NCBI GenBank assembly: GCA_900764695.1
Contig: CAAFOY010000051.1
Span: 54,983 to 118,982, forward strand
Direction of reading: 5' to 3'
Source of the DNA: Lachnospiraceae bacterium
GTDB lineage: Bacteria > Bacillota_A > Clostridia > Lachnospirales > Lachnospiraceae
DNA: 64,000 nt
Part shown: positions 35,134-44,228 of the stretch, in pieces
How positions within the stretch are numbered: the first letter of the stretch is position 1
Layout: every line of letters begins with the position of its first letter
Notes under the pieces: generated by a model
Seen by the model: the letters and a program-made list of their open reading frames with translations, nothing else
The model's database searches: none
What the model was told of the DNA's origin: nothing
Translations under genes and position numbers: made by a program

Positions 35134-35285
35134 AAAAATAAACTATACTTATAATGAAATAATTACAGAATTAGAATTTTAGTATACTTATAATAGATTA
35201 TTGATGAATAATTTTGTAAACACAAAAAAGTTATCTTATAAACACAATTTTATAAATACAATTTTATCAACAAAAAAAGTTTAGT

Positions 35286-35314
35286 TTGACAATGAAAAAA
35301 AGGTGGTTTATAAT
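35286..35314 (+). promoter_or_regulatory. Consensus promoter of the aspS leader
   Basis: A perfect TTGACA (35286-35291), 17 bases, TATAAT (35309-35314). Transcription should start near 35321. Confidence 0.85.
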
Positions 35315-35320
35315 CACATT

Positions 35321-35611
35321 AATTAGGTGTTTTTGGCACAATATATCAGTAAGGCTATGACAAAGAGAAGTAGCATAGATTATCGCTTCCAGAGAGCGGA
35401 TGATGGTGAGATGTCCGCAGAATGAATTTATGTGAATAACACTTTCGAGCTGCAATCCGAAAGCGAGGGCAAGTAGGTGCGACGTGGTTGTACGACACAC
35501 AACAGGGTTTATCCCATGAGTGGCTGCATGGCAGCAAATCAGGTGGTACCGCGGAATAAGTTAGATTAACTGTCCGTCCTGAACTATAGTAGTTTAGGAT
35601 GGGCTTTTTTT
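35321..35611 (+). promoter_or_regulatory. T-box leader of aspS with Asn (AAC) specifier
   Basis: The T-box itself is AGGTGGTACCGCGG (35541-35554), followed by a terminator stem GTCCGTCCTGAACT (35572-35585) / AGTTTAGGATGGGC (35591-35604) and seven Ts. Stem I has the AGTA (about 35369) and AGAGAG (about 35391) landmarks. The specifier strand is GTGAATAACACTTTCGAG, in which AAC (35438-35440), followed by A, is the best specifier codon. GAC is not present there. The leader would thus sense uncharged tRNA-Asn, although the gene encodes AspRS. Confidence 0.85.
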
Positions 35612-35694
35612 GTTTGAGTTTGCTATAAAATTTGAACAATATAGTTTAATTGTTTTCCTAAACAATATATATAAAAATGAAGGAGACTAACAGA

Positions 35695-37452
35695 ATGGAT
35701 ACAAACACAAATAACATTTATCGTGATGTTACAATGGACAACATATCTGAAGCAAATGTTGGACAGACAATGAAGATTTGCGGATGGGTTGAAAACATCC
35801 GTGACCATGGTGGTGTTTCATTTATCGATTTAAGAGACATGTATGGTCAGATGCAGGTAGTAATGAGAGATACTTCATTACTTGATGGAATTAATAAGGA
35901 AGATTGTATTTCTGTAGAAGGACCAATTCAGCATAGAGATGAAGAAACATACAATGATAAGATTGCAACAGGAACAATCGAATTAGAAGCAAAGAAAGTA
36001 ACAGTTTTAGGAAAAGTTTACAGACAGCTTCCATTTGAAATAATGACATCAAAGGAAACAAGAGAAGATGTCAGATTAAAATATCGTTATCTTGATTTAA
36101 GAAATAAGAAAGTAAAGGATAACATGATTTTCAGATCAAAGGTTATTTCTTTCTTGAGAGAAAAGATGACAGAGATGGGATTCTTAGAAATCCAGACACC
36201 AATTCTTTGCGCATCATCACCTGAAGGCGCAAGAGATTACATTGTGCCTTCAAGAAAATTTAAAGGAAAATTTTATGCTCTTCCACAGGCACCACAGCAG
36301 TATAAACAGTTGCTTATGGTATCAGGATTTGATAAATATTTCCAGATTGCACCATGTTTTAGAGATGAAGATGCAAGAGCAGACCGTTCACCGGGAGAAT
36401 TTTATCAGTTAGACTTCGAAATGAGTTTTGCTACTCAGGAAGATGTTTTCAGAGTAGGTGAAGAAGTATTAAGTGCAACATTTGAAAAATTTGCACCTGA
36501 AGGATTTGAAGTGACAAAGGCTCCATATCCTATTATCAGTTATAAGCAGGCAATGCTTGAATTTGGTACAGATAAGCCTGATTTAAGAAACCCATTAAGA
36601 ATAGTTGATGTTACAGACTTCTTCCAGAGATGTACATTTAAGCCATTCCATGGCAAGACAGTAAGAGCAATTAAAGTTCATGCTGACATGTCAAAGGGAT
36701 TCCATGAAAAATTATTGAAATTTGCTCAGAGCATCGGAATGGGTGGACTTGGATATCTTGAAGTTAAGGAAGACATGACATACAAGGGACCAATTGACAA
36801 ATTTATTCCGGATGATATGAAGACAGAAATTAAGGATATTGCAGGATTAGAAGCAGGAGATACAATTTTCTTTATCGCTGATAACGAAAAACAGGCTGCT
36901 TTATATGCAGGTGAAATCCGTACAGCATTAGGAGAAAGACTTGATTTAATTGAAAAGAATGCATATAGATTCTGCTACATCAATGACTTCCCAATGTATG
37001 AATATGATCCTGAAGCAAAGAAGATTATATTTACACATAACCCATTCTCAATGCCACAGGGTGGACTTGAAGCATTAGAAACAATGAAACCTGAAGACAT
37101 TCTTGCATACCAGTATGATATTGTATGTAACGGTGTTGAATTATCATCAGGTGCGGTTAGAAATCACGATATGGAAATCATGGTTAAGGCATTTGAAATT
37201 GCAGGTTATACAGAAGATGATTTGAAAGAAAAATTCGGAGCACTTTACAATGCATTCCAGTTTGGAGCACCTCCACACGCAGGAATGGCTCCAGGTGTTG
37301 ACCGTATGATTATGCTCCTTACAAATGAAGAAAATATTAGAGAAATTATTCCATTCCCAATGAATGGTAATGCTCAGGATATGATGTGTGGAGCTCCTGG
37401 TGAAGTTACAGAACAGCAGCTTAGAGAAGTTCATATTAAAGTTAGACAGTAA
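35695..37452 (+). CDS. aspS: Aspartyl-tRNA synthetase, probably non-discriminating (Asp/Asn)
   Basis: A 585-residue bacterial-type AspRS with an N-terminal OB fold, class II core and GAD insertion. Visible motifs are PEGARDYIVPSR, motif 2 FRDEDARADR and motif 3 PGVDRMIMLL. In the anticodon-binding domain the sequence RDHGGVSFIDLRD carries His38. Studies of Pseudomonas aeruginosa AspRS linked this His to recognition of tRNA-Asn; discriminating enzymes have Leu there. With gatCAB in the window and an AAC T-box, I infer charging of both tRNA-Asp and tRNA-Asn. ATG 35695 follows AAGGAG (35680-35685). Confidence 0.92.
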   Translation: MDTNTNNIYRDVTMDNISEANVGQTMKICGWVENIRDHGGVSFIDLRDMYGQMQVVMRDTSLLDGINKEDCISVEGPIQHRDEETYNDKIATGTIELEAKKVTVLGKVYRQLPFEIMTSKETREDVRLKYRYLDLRNKKVKDNMIFRSKVISFLREKMTEMGFLEIQTPILCASSPEGARDYIVPSRKFKGKFYALPQAPQQYKQLLMVSGFDKYFQIAPCFRDEDARADRSPGEFYQLDFEMSFATQEDVFRVGEEVLSATFEKFAPEGFEVTKAPYPIISYKQAMLEFGTDKPDLRNPLRIVDVTDFFQRCTFKPFHGKTVRAIKVHADMSKGFHEKLLKFAQSIGMGGLGYLEVKEDMTYKGPIDKFIPDDMKTEIKDIAGLEAGDTIFFIADNEKQAALYAGEIRTALGERLDLIEKNAYRFCYINDFPMYEYDPEAKKIIFTHNPFSMPQGGLEALETMKPEDILAYQYDIVCNGVELSSGAVRNHDMEIMVKAFEIAGYTEDDLKEKFGALYNAFQFGAPPHAGMAPGVDRMIMLLTNEENIREIIPFPMNGNAQDMMCGAPGEVTEQQLREVHIKVRQ

Positions 37453-37466
37453 TAAAGATATAAATA

Positions 37467-37506
37467 CAGATCCCGGGGTTTTAACACTTGGGGTCTGTTT
37501 TACTTT
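37467..37506 (+). terminator. Terminator after aspS
   Basis: CAGATCCC pairs with GGGGTCTG around a 12-base loop, followed by TTTTACTTT. Confidence 0.75.
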
Positions 37507-37637
37507 ATATAATGAGTTGGGCATTTGCGTAAATAATACAAAGCAATATGACAAAAAGCAATTTTATTAGCATATTTTAAAATGAAATTAAACATTTAAA
37601 CATATGCAGAAATGGGATAAGCAGATTGGAGAAAAAT

Positions 37638-38288
37638 ATGTACGATACAGTTATTTTTGATTTAGATGGAACGTTACTTAACACAATAGATGACATAGCA
37701 GCAGCAGTGCAATATGCTCAAAAAAAATATGGTTTTCCGGTTCATACAGTAGATGAAGTAAAAAAACACGTAGGAAATGGCCTTAGACTTTTGATGCACC
37801 GCTCAATTCCGGAAGGCGAGAATAATCCTGATTTTGATAAGATATTTGCTGATTTTAGTGAATATTATCAGAAGCATTGTCAGGTAAAAACGAGAGCTTA
37901 TGATGGCACGTTAGATTTGATAAAAGAATTAAAGAAACGTAATATTAAAATGGCAATTGTGTCAAATAAGAATTACAAAGCAGTTGAATCTTTGAAAAAT
38001 ATTTATTTTGAAGGTTTAATAGATGTTGCATTAGGAGAAAATGAAGCTGCCGGAATTAAGAAAAAACCGGCAAAAGACATGGTTATGTCAGCACTCGATA
38101 AATTAGGCAGTACACAGGAAAAATCAATTTATGTAGGAGATTCAGAAGTTGATAGTCAGACTGCTGTTAATTCAGGACTTGATTGCATTCTTGTAAGTTG
38201 GGGATTCAGAACAAAAGACATTTTAGAAAAACTTACTTATAAGAAAATAATAGATGAACCAATGCAATTGTTAGATGTGATTGAGTAA
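37638..38288 (+). CDS. HAD-family hydrolase, phosphoglycolate-phosphatase-like
   Basis: A 216-residue HAD phosphatase. Motif I FDLDGTLLNT supplies the nucleophile Asp, motif II is IVSNK, and motif III/IV appear as KKKPAKDM and IYVGDSEVDSQTA. The helical cap between motif I and II is of the Gph/PpaX type. ATG 37638 follows TTGGAG (37626-37631); the in-frame TTG at 37626 is part of that site. Substrate cannot be read; phosphoglycolate or pyrophosphate are family examples. Confidence 0.85.
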   Translation: MYDTVIFDLDGTLLNTIDDIAAAVQYAQKKYGFPVHTVDEVKKHVGNGLRLLMHRSIPEGENNPDFDKIFADFSEYYQKHCQVKTRAYDGTLDLIKELKKRNIKMAIVSNKNYKAVESLKNIYFEGLIDVALGENEAAGIKKKPAKDMVMSALDKLGSTQEKSIYVGDSEVDSQTAVNSGLDCILVSWGFRTKDILEKLTYKKIIDEPMQLLDVIE

Positions 38289-38298
38289 GTAATATAAT

Positions 38299-38334
38299 AA
38301 AGAGTGGCGAATTTGTTCGTCACTCTTTATTATT
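38299..38334. terminator. Bidirectional terminator
   Basis: A 13-bp stem with one G-T pair (38299-38311 / 38316-38328; core AAAGAGTGGCGAA) and a TATTATT tail, after the HAD gene. Confidence 0.8.
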
Positions 38335-38431
38335 AAATATAGATTATAAAACATTTATTAGGCAGGTAGTGACCATTTTTCTGTATTAAATAAACAGGGT
38401 TTTCATTGTATCTAATGTTCGACCCACTTTA

Positions 38432-41101
38432 TCATTGGTTACTTTCAAGACTATCATTCTGATAAACAATATTTCCTGAAAGACCATTTGAGTACGTAAG
38501 TTTTTTGCGTTTAAAATGGTTCAATATCTGAATCCACAATCTAATAAAATCCTTGCCACAAAATATAAGAAAAAGAACAAGTCCTAATAAGGATGTGTAT
38601 TTACCAACCTTTATAAGAGGTGCATGATAAACTAATTTAATAATATGATGTCCTGATGAAAGAGAAAATCCTAAAAAAGCATTATCAGTCATAAAGTAAT
38701 CAATTTTTTGGCCGTCCACATATACTGAGAATCCTTTATCGTAAGGAATTGTTGTAGTAAAATAACTATCTTTATCTAAAGTAATGTTCCCTGTAATCAT
38801 ATTATTTTCATAAGCGATATCAGTCATCATTGTAATGTTGTTTTTTAAAGCAGAAATCTGGTTATAATCAATTTTGTAAATTTCAAATTCACTAAATTCG
38901 AAGCTGCATCCTTTAGGGAAACGAATGTTTAATACATTATTGTCAGCAGAATCTGATACAACAAATTTAAAATTAAAATTTTTATTAGGATAAGTAGAAT
39001 TAAGACCACTTAAACTATTTTGAATACCATTAATTTTAATCGTTGAACGGTTTATGCCATATCCTTTGATATTGCATTTTATAATATAAATGCAATCTTT
39101 TAAATTATCAGGAATCTCAACATTAAAAGTTTTTGCACCTTTCATAGTATCAACATGATAATATCCATCTGTAGTACGCTCTAATTTTAAATCCATATTA
39201 AGATTAACCTTCTTTAACATAGAATGATAAGAAGAATTAACATCATCATCAACAACAATATATTTTAATAAAGCAATCTCTTTTTCTTCAGGTGAAAGAG
39301 AAAGATATTCGTCTAAACTCATAGTGTCTTTAGATGCAAATCCAAGAGAATAAGCATTATCTGATTTATATACTTTTACATCTCCTGACTGGCAGACAGC
39401 TTTGTAACCAGCAGGAGCAGTTGTGGTAGAAGCGATGTATTTAACACCCATAAGTGTTTTAAACAAAACATCATTTGATGAAGTGATGGAAATGTCATTA
39501 ACGGTAGGGTTACTAAGCTGAAGGTCATAATTACACATATTTAAATAAGGCTTATTAAAAACAGATGAGTAACAACCTTCTGAAAAATATTTCTTTCCAT
39601 ATATGATATTATTTGTAAATTTACTATCAGTTATATTGCTCGTTCTGAAAAATGTATCATCACCATTTAATGCAATTGCAATAGCAGCGTTTTTACTTTT
39701 ATCATAATATTTTGCAGCATCTTTTTTTGCAACCAAAGTGTCAGAAGCATTTCCAACATAGCAACAGAAAATGGCAATTAAAATTGTAGGCAACATAAAA
39801 ACATAGTTCTTATTTATTTGGCAATAGGCAGCAATAAAACAAAAAGTAATTATAAGGTCAATAACTATTGCAATGTATATTGGATTTTCATGCATATATG
39901 CAGAAATTGCAATAAGAACTAATATGCCAAATGTAACGAGTGCTAATTTACCGGTTTCATATTTTTTAGCTAATAAATCCCTTACAAAAAATGCGGTAAC
40001 AAGCAAAATTAAAGGAACAAATGGAATAAGAGCTTTCCCTCTAATGTATAGAAAACCGTTTAATAAATATTGACCTACAGGAAATGCTGAAACAAACAAA
40101 ATACAAATGCAAAGAAACTTCTTTGAAAAATCTTTGCTTAATATTAATATGCAGGCTAAAGCTAAAAATGCAATAGCGGTCACACCCATTCCATATGGTG
40201 TGTAAAACATTTCGTTATTAGGAAACTGAGGTATAAATAATTTAGCTAAAGAAATTGATTTACCATCAGAAGAACCACGTCCTGATAAAATAGCAGCAAG
40301 ACTTGGAAGTAAAATTACTGCGGAAAGCAAAATTCCAATAATTGAACTTGCACCATATCTTAAAGCAAAGAACCAAAACGGCTTTTTACCAGCAGGAAGT
40401 TTGTAGTATAGTTCCTGATTTTCTTTATACTCAAAAAATTTGTAAATAGCATAAATACTTATGGCAACAATTCCTGACACAGCAAAGAAATAACTTGTTA
40501 AAAACATACATGTAATGCTTAGAATAAGAAGTATCTTTCTGTCTTTTTTATATAAACGGTCAACACCAACTAAAGCTAATAATAAAAATGGAATATAATC
40601 CATGAACATTACCTGCTTATGGCTGTGGTACAATAATGGACCAGCGCAGGCAAATAAAAAAGTAATAAAATAAACAGTGCTTCGATTCATGTTGTTGTGT
40701 GATTTGAGCCAAAAGTAAAAAATATAAATAGATAACAAAACAACAATGATACTTGAAACGCTTATATATAATTGCATAGGTACATTTGGCAAAAAATAAC
40801 TTATTAAAATAATTGGATTCATAAATCCGTAATAAGAAAAATTATAAGCATTTTGTCCGGCACCTAAATTAAGATTAAACTCAGGAAAAAGTCTGCCTGT
40901 ATTATAAAATGACTGCCTAAAATAATCAGGGAGTACACTGTGCTGGGACAGCCAGTCTACGGAAGAACCATAAATATAATCAGAACCTGTTATAAGAAAA
41001 ACAATTCCAAGAATAAAAGCAGTCACCAAAGAAAGGTAAATGAAATCATTTAACTCTATATATTTTTTTTGCGATTTTTTAATAGATTTAATAAAATTCA
41101 T
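38432..41101 (-). CDS. YfhO-family membrane glycosyltransferase-like protein
   Basis: An 889-residue membrane protein with about 13 hydrophobic segments, a large extracytoplasmic region (residues about 455-835) and a last segment near residue 850. The YfhO start is seen: ITGSDYIYGSSVDWLSQHSV, ..FNLNLGAGQNAYNFSYYGFM and LPNVPMQLY. In Bacillus and Listeria, YfhO-like proteins add sugars to teichoic acids; whether this one does is unknown. AAAAGGAGTAAG precedes the ATG at 41101. It is monocistronic. Confidence 0.85.
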   Translation of the reverse strand: MNFIKSIKKSQKKYIELNDFIYLSLVTAFILGIVFLITGSDYIYGSSVDWLSQHSVLPDYFRQSFYNTGRLFPEFNLNLGAGQNAYNFSYYGFMNPIILISYFLPNVPMQLYISVSSIIVVLLSIYIFYFWLKSHNNMNRSTVYFITFLFACAGPLLYHSHKQVMFMDYIPFLLLALVGVDRLYKKDRKILLILSITCMFLTSYFFAVSGIVAISIYAIYKFFEYKENQELYYKLPAGKKPFWFFALRYGASSIIGILLSAVILLPSLAAILSGRGSSDGKSISLAKLFIPQFPNNEMFYTPYGMGVTAIAFLALACILILSKDFSKKFLCICILFVSAFPVGQYLLNGFLYIRGKALIPFVPLILLVTAFFVRDLLAKKYETGKLALVTFGILVLIAISAYMHENPIYIAIVIDLIITFCFIAAYCQINKNYVFMLPTILIAIFCCYVGNASDTLVAKKDAAKYYDKSKNAAIAIALNGDDTFFRTSNITDSKFTNNIIYGKKYFSEGCYSSVFNKPYLNMCNYDLQLSNPTVNDISITSSNDVLFKTLMGVKYIASTTTAPAGYKAVCQSGDVKVYKSDNAYSLGFASKDTMSLDEYLSLSPEEKEIALLKYIVVDDDVNSSYHSMLKKVNLNMDLKLERTTDGYYHVDTMKGAKTFNVEIPDNLKDCIYIIKCNIKGYGINRSTIKINGIQNSLSGLNSTYPNKNFNFKFVVSDSADNNVLNIRFPKGCSFEFSEFEIYKIDYNQISALKNNITMMTDIAYENNMITGNITLDKDSYFTTTIPYDKGFSVYVDGQKIDYFMTDNAFLGFSLSSGHHIIKLVYHAPLIKVGKYTSLLGLVLFLIFCGKDFIRLWIQILNHFKRKKLTYSNGLSGNIVYQNDSLESNQ

Positions 41102-41524
41102 AACTTACTCCTTTTCCCGCTAACAAATTTTATTTCAAATTAATAAGTACTAACTGCATTAATAGAATTATTAATAAATATGCCAAATAATCATCAAAAC
41201 AGTTAATAACTTTATTTTTATCTTACATAAATAATGTACAATTCAAAATTTAAAGAACCATATTGAAATATCTTAAGTATTCTTTAAGAATGAAAAAAAG
41301 ACCGCTTCGTATGTTACAATAAGTCGAAATAAAAACTTACCGGATAATCTTTAAAATAGAAAATAAAATGAACTAAGTTTAGATTTTATAAATATTTCCG
41401 ATGACGAGTTACTGATAAAAGGAAAGGAGAAAGTAGCAGACAATATTTGGTGCTAAGAAAGCAAAAAATACTTATTTTGTAAAATTTCAGGGCATACGAT
41501 ATAGTCGGCTACTAAAGATAATTT
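41102..41524. other. Intergenic region with short inverted repeats
   Basis: A 423-base gap between the divergent YfhO and PIG-L genes, which should hold both promoters. A GTAGC / GCTAC pair (about 41435 and 41512) could close a roughly 80-base leader structure before the PIG-L gene. I found no open frame and no known riboswitch consensus. Confidence 0.4.
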
Positions 41525-42244
41525 ATGAAGAAAAATGTAAAAACAAAGAAAAAAATAGCGATTGTTTCTACAGTAATTGTAATAATAGCAATAGTTGTGG
41601 CAACGATAATGGGAACAGAATATGGCAAATTTTTATTTATTCCGTCCGTAAAAAATAAGCAAATGGACGAGCTTGATTTAGAAAAATATAATAAATTAAT
41701 GATTGTGGCACATCCGGATGATGAACTTATATGGGGTGGAGCGCATCTTTTAGAGGATGATTATTTGGTTGTATGCATAACAAGGGGGTATGATAAAACA
41801 AGAAAAAAAGAGTTTGAAAATGTAATAAATGCAACCGGTGATAAAGGACTTATATTGTCATATCCTGATAAAATAGCAGGTCAAAGAAGTGATTGGGGCA
41901 GATGGAAAAAAGATATTGAAAAAGATATTGAGACAATAATTAATTATAAGAATTGGGACGAAATAGTAACTCATAACGAAAAGGGAGAATATGGGCACAT
42001 ACATCATATAATGACACACAATCTTGTAGATGAAGCTTGCGATAAAACAGGAACTGATGCAAAAGTTATGTATTTTGGAAAATATTATAAGAAAATAAAT
42101 TTACCCGAAATAGTGCTTGAAAAGATAGATGAAGATTTGCTTAAACAGAAAGATGAAATATCAAAACTTTATCCAAGCCAGAAAAAGACAATTGATAAAT
42201 TGCATCACATGTTTCCGTATGAAAACTGGACAGAGAGGGAGTAA
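41525..42244 (+). CDS. PIG-L family deacetylase, membrane-anchored
   Basis: A 239-residue protein. Residues about 10-29 form an N-terminal anchor (IAIVSTVIVIIAIVVATIM). The PIG-L/LmbE domain follows with the metal-binding AHPDDELIWGG and a second motif HNEKGEYGHIHHIMTH. These zinc enzymes deacetylate N-acetylglucosamine residues of lipids or small glycosides; here it should act outside the membrane. The ribosome binding site is weak (TAAAG before ATG 41525), so expression may be low or controlled by the leader. Confidence 0.85.
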   Translation: MKKNVKTKKKIAIVSTVIVIIAIVVATIMGTEYGKFLFIPSVKNKQMDELDLEKYNKLMIVAHPDDELIWGGAHLLEDDYLVVCITRGYDKTRKKEFENVINATGDKGLILSYPDKIAGQRSDWGRWKKDIEKDIETIINYKNWDEIVTHNEKGEYGHIHHIMTHNLVDEACDKTGTDAKVMYFGKYYKKINLPEIVLEKIDEDLLKQKDEISKLYPSQKKTIDKLHHMFPYENWTERE

Positions 42245-42246
42245 GA

Positions 42247-42294
42247 AAAAATATGGGAATAGATTTCGTACAAATCTATTCCCATATTTTTTTA
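42247..42294. terminator. Bidirectional terminator
   Basis: A perfect 20-bp stem (42247-42266 / 42272-42291; core ATATGGGAATAGATTT) with a 5-base loop, flanked by A and T runs. It lies between the convergent PIG-L and RNase H genes and overlaps the last codons of the latter. Confidence 0.9.
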
Positions 42295-42972
42295 GTTTAT
42301 CCCACAGGCTTCTTTTGCAAGCATATCAGCAAGATCGTTATATTTGTCACCGGAATGACCTTTAACTTTACAAAATGTAATGTCAACTTTTTTCTTTGCC
42401 TGTTCATAGTATTTTTTATAGGCAATTGTGCCGGGCTTATTTGCACGCCAATCGCCCGTACACCATTTTTCTATACCAGCATAATCGTGGTAAATTGCGA
42501 TATGTTTTATGCCGTGTTCTATAGCAAAATCCATTGCTGCCATTGAACCAAATATTTCACCTGAGACATTTCGCATAGAAGCGAGTTCAGGGTCATCAAA
42601 ATCTTTAGAAAGATGAAATTCCTCTCCATTATAGAAAATAACACAACCATATGAAAAATGCTTTGTAGCAATATTATAACTTCCGTCTACATAAGCAACG
42701 GCTTTTACGGAATTGGAAAATGGTTTGTCATCATCTTCAACAGATTCTTTTATGACAGGAAAATCAGAATCATCAACAGAATCGTCAGATGGCATATCGA
42801 AGAGAGACATCTGCTTACTTTCCAAATTAAGATATGCGTAAGCGTCAGCCATATTTGTGAAACTTTTATACAAGGCACCGGGATATCCGTTTACACTTGC
42901 TTTACATTCATCCCACGTTTCAAATATTCCGTTTGTTCTTCCAACTTTAACAGCGTATATTTTTTTTGCCAT
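42292..42972 (-). CDS. rnhA: Ribonuclease H1 with N-terminal viroplasmin domain
   Basis: A 226-residue RNase HI. Residues 1-50 are the RNA:DNA hybrid-binding domain (YAVKVGRTNGIFETWDECKA, ..YKSFTNMADAYAYLN). An acidic linker (residues about 58-85) follows. In the catalytic domain the four carboxylates are the Asp of AYVDGS, Glu of SGEIFGSM, Asp of YHDYAG and Asp of KYNDLADML. It removes RNA primers and hybrids. GGAAGGAAT precedes the ATG at 42972. Confidence 0.9.
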   Translation of the reverse strand: MAKKIYAVKVGRTNGIFETWDECKASVNGYPGALYKSFTNMADAYAYLNLESKQMSLFDMPSDDSVDDSDFPVIKESVEDDDKPFSNSVKAVAYVDGSYNIATKHFSYGCVIFYNGEEFHLSKDFDDPELASMRNVSGEIFGSMAAMDFAIEHGIKHIAIYHDYAGIEKWCTGDWRANKPGTIAYKKYYEQAKKKVDITFCKVKGHSGDKYNDLADMLAKEACGIN

Positions 42973-42992
42973 AAAACATATTCCTTCCGTAA

Positions 42993-43952
42993 TTATTTTG
43001 TGGTTGTTTCTAAATCCTTTTTGGATGTAGTTTTAGAAACTGATTTATCTTTAACTTTAGAAGTAGTTTCTGAATTGTTTTTAGAAGTAGTTTCTAAATT
43101 ATTTTTATTAGAAGTAGTCTCAGAAGGATATTCCATATATTCTTCGCTTTCATCAGTCTCTTTACCATCTTTCCAAGGATTTCCTGCAACCGGGTCAGTA
43201 GGGTCCCAATTAGCTCTCTCATCGTTTAAGTCGATTTTTTTTACTTTTTTAATTTTTACAGGTGGAACTTCTGAATCTGAATCGTAAATTGTAACAGGAG
43301 TTCCTTTTGGACAATTATCATATATCCATTTTATTCCGTTAATGTTAAGTCTTACACAGCCAAGGGAAGCGTTGCTTCCAAGTTTATTATATTCTTCACT
43401 TTCCAAATCATCGTTGTGTGCACTGTAATATGGAATAGAATGAAGCATGATTGAACCGTTGATACGGATTGCATATTGGGCATAAGAACCATCAACCATT
43501 AGTCTCCAAGGATAATAATCGCTTGTTTTAAATGAACCTGTAGGGGTGTCTTTTACATCTTTTCCGACAGAACACATAAATCCTTTATAAGGAATGGAGT
43601 ATCTTCCGTTCTTGTCAATTCCATATATAATTACATAATTCTGAGTTCTGTTAACTCTTATCTGATAAGGAAAATCAGCATCAAAATCAATCAAATGCTT
43701 TGCAGCATCGCCTGAAGGAACTGTACTCATCTCTTCTATGGCAGAATCAGCAGGATTGTATGATGTTGTTTCTTCAAATGAAGATGAATCTTCGGTATTT
43801 TTTGTTGTAAGTTTTTCGGTATTACTTTTATTATTCATATTTGCATCAGACCTGTGTTCGGTTATTGATATTAAGAATATGCTGATTATTGCAAATAATG
43901 CTAAAAATATTATTACAAGTACGTATTTGTTTATTGGATTATTTTTTTTCAT
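42993..43952 (-). CDS. L,D-transpeptidase (YkuD), membrane-anchored
   Basis: A 319-residue wall enzyme. Residues about 9-31 form a signal anchor (YVLVIIFLALFAIISIFLIS). A Ser/Thr-rich stretch follows, then a YkuD domain at about 95-225, with MLHSIPYY and the catalytic SNASLGCVRLN (Cys nucleophile, His in the usual place of HSIP). The C-terminal 60 residues are Thr/Ser/Lys repeats (ETTSKNNSETTSKV). It would form 3-3 crosslinks or attach proteins to peptidoglycan. It is transcribed with RNase H or just upstream of it (20 bases apart). Confidence 0.88.
   Translation of the reverse strand: MKKNNPINKYVLVIIFLALFAIISIFLISITEHRSDANMNNKSNTEKLTTKNTEDSSSFEETTSYNPADSAIEEMSTVPSGDAAKHLIDFDADFPYQIRVNRTQNYVIIYGIDKNGRYSIPYKGFMCSVGKDVKDTPTGSFKTSDYYPWRLMVDGSYAQYAIRINGSIMLHSIPYYSAHNDDLESEEYNKLGSNASLGCVRLNINGIKWIYDNCPKGTPVTIYDSDSEVPPVKIKKVKKIDLNDERANWDPTDPVAGNPWKDGKETDESEEYMEYPSETTSNKNNLETTSKNNSETTSKVKDKSVSKTTSKKDLETTTK
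43000..43120 (-). repeat. Degenerate repeats encoding ETTSK units
   Basis: The 3' end of the transpeptidase gene has four or five degenerate units of 15-21 bases (GAAGTAGTTTCTGAAT and variants on the + strand), each encoding [SL]ETTSK[NV]. They are probably made by slippage or unequal exchange. Confidence 0.7.
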
Positions 43953-44150
43953 GTGTATTAATTCTCATCTTTCAAGTTTTGTCATATAAAGTAAATAAAT
44001 AAGAAGGCATATATTAATTATGATATGATGCCGGAACAAAAAGTCACCGACTTTGATGCCTGTTTTCTCACATAATTCTATTGTAAAAACGGAGTAATTG
44101 CAATAGGCGGATTTTGTAAATTTAATTAAATTTTATTTAAGAATCTAACG

Positions 44151-44179
44151 TTGACTATCAAATTGTGGTTTGTTATTAT
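44151..44179 (+). promoter_or_regulatory. glnA promoter
   Basis: TTGACT (44151-44156), 17 bases, TATTAT (44174-44179), about 50 bases ahead of ATG 44229. Confidence 0.7.
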
Positions 44180-44228
44180 TTTATAAGGGTTAGACGCCAC
44201 ATACTTTGTTTTGTGAAAGGAGAAACAC

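Noticed and set aside
35431..35445. TAA or ATA as the T-box specifier
   Set aside because: TAA is a stop and ATA does not suit the gene; AAC sits at the expected distance and is followed by a purine.
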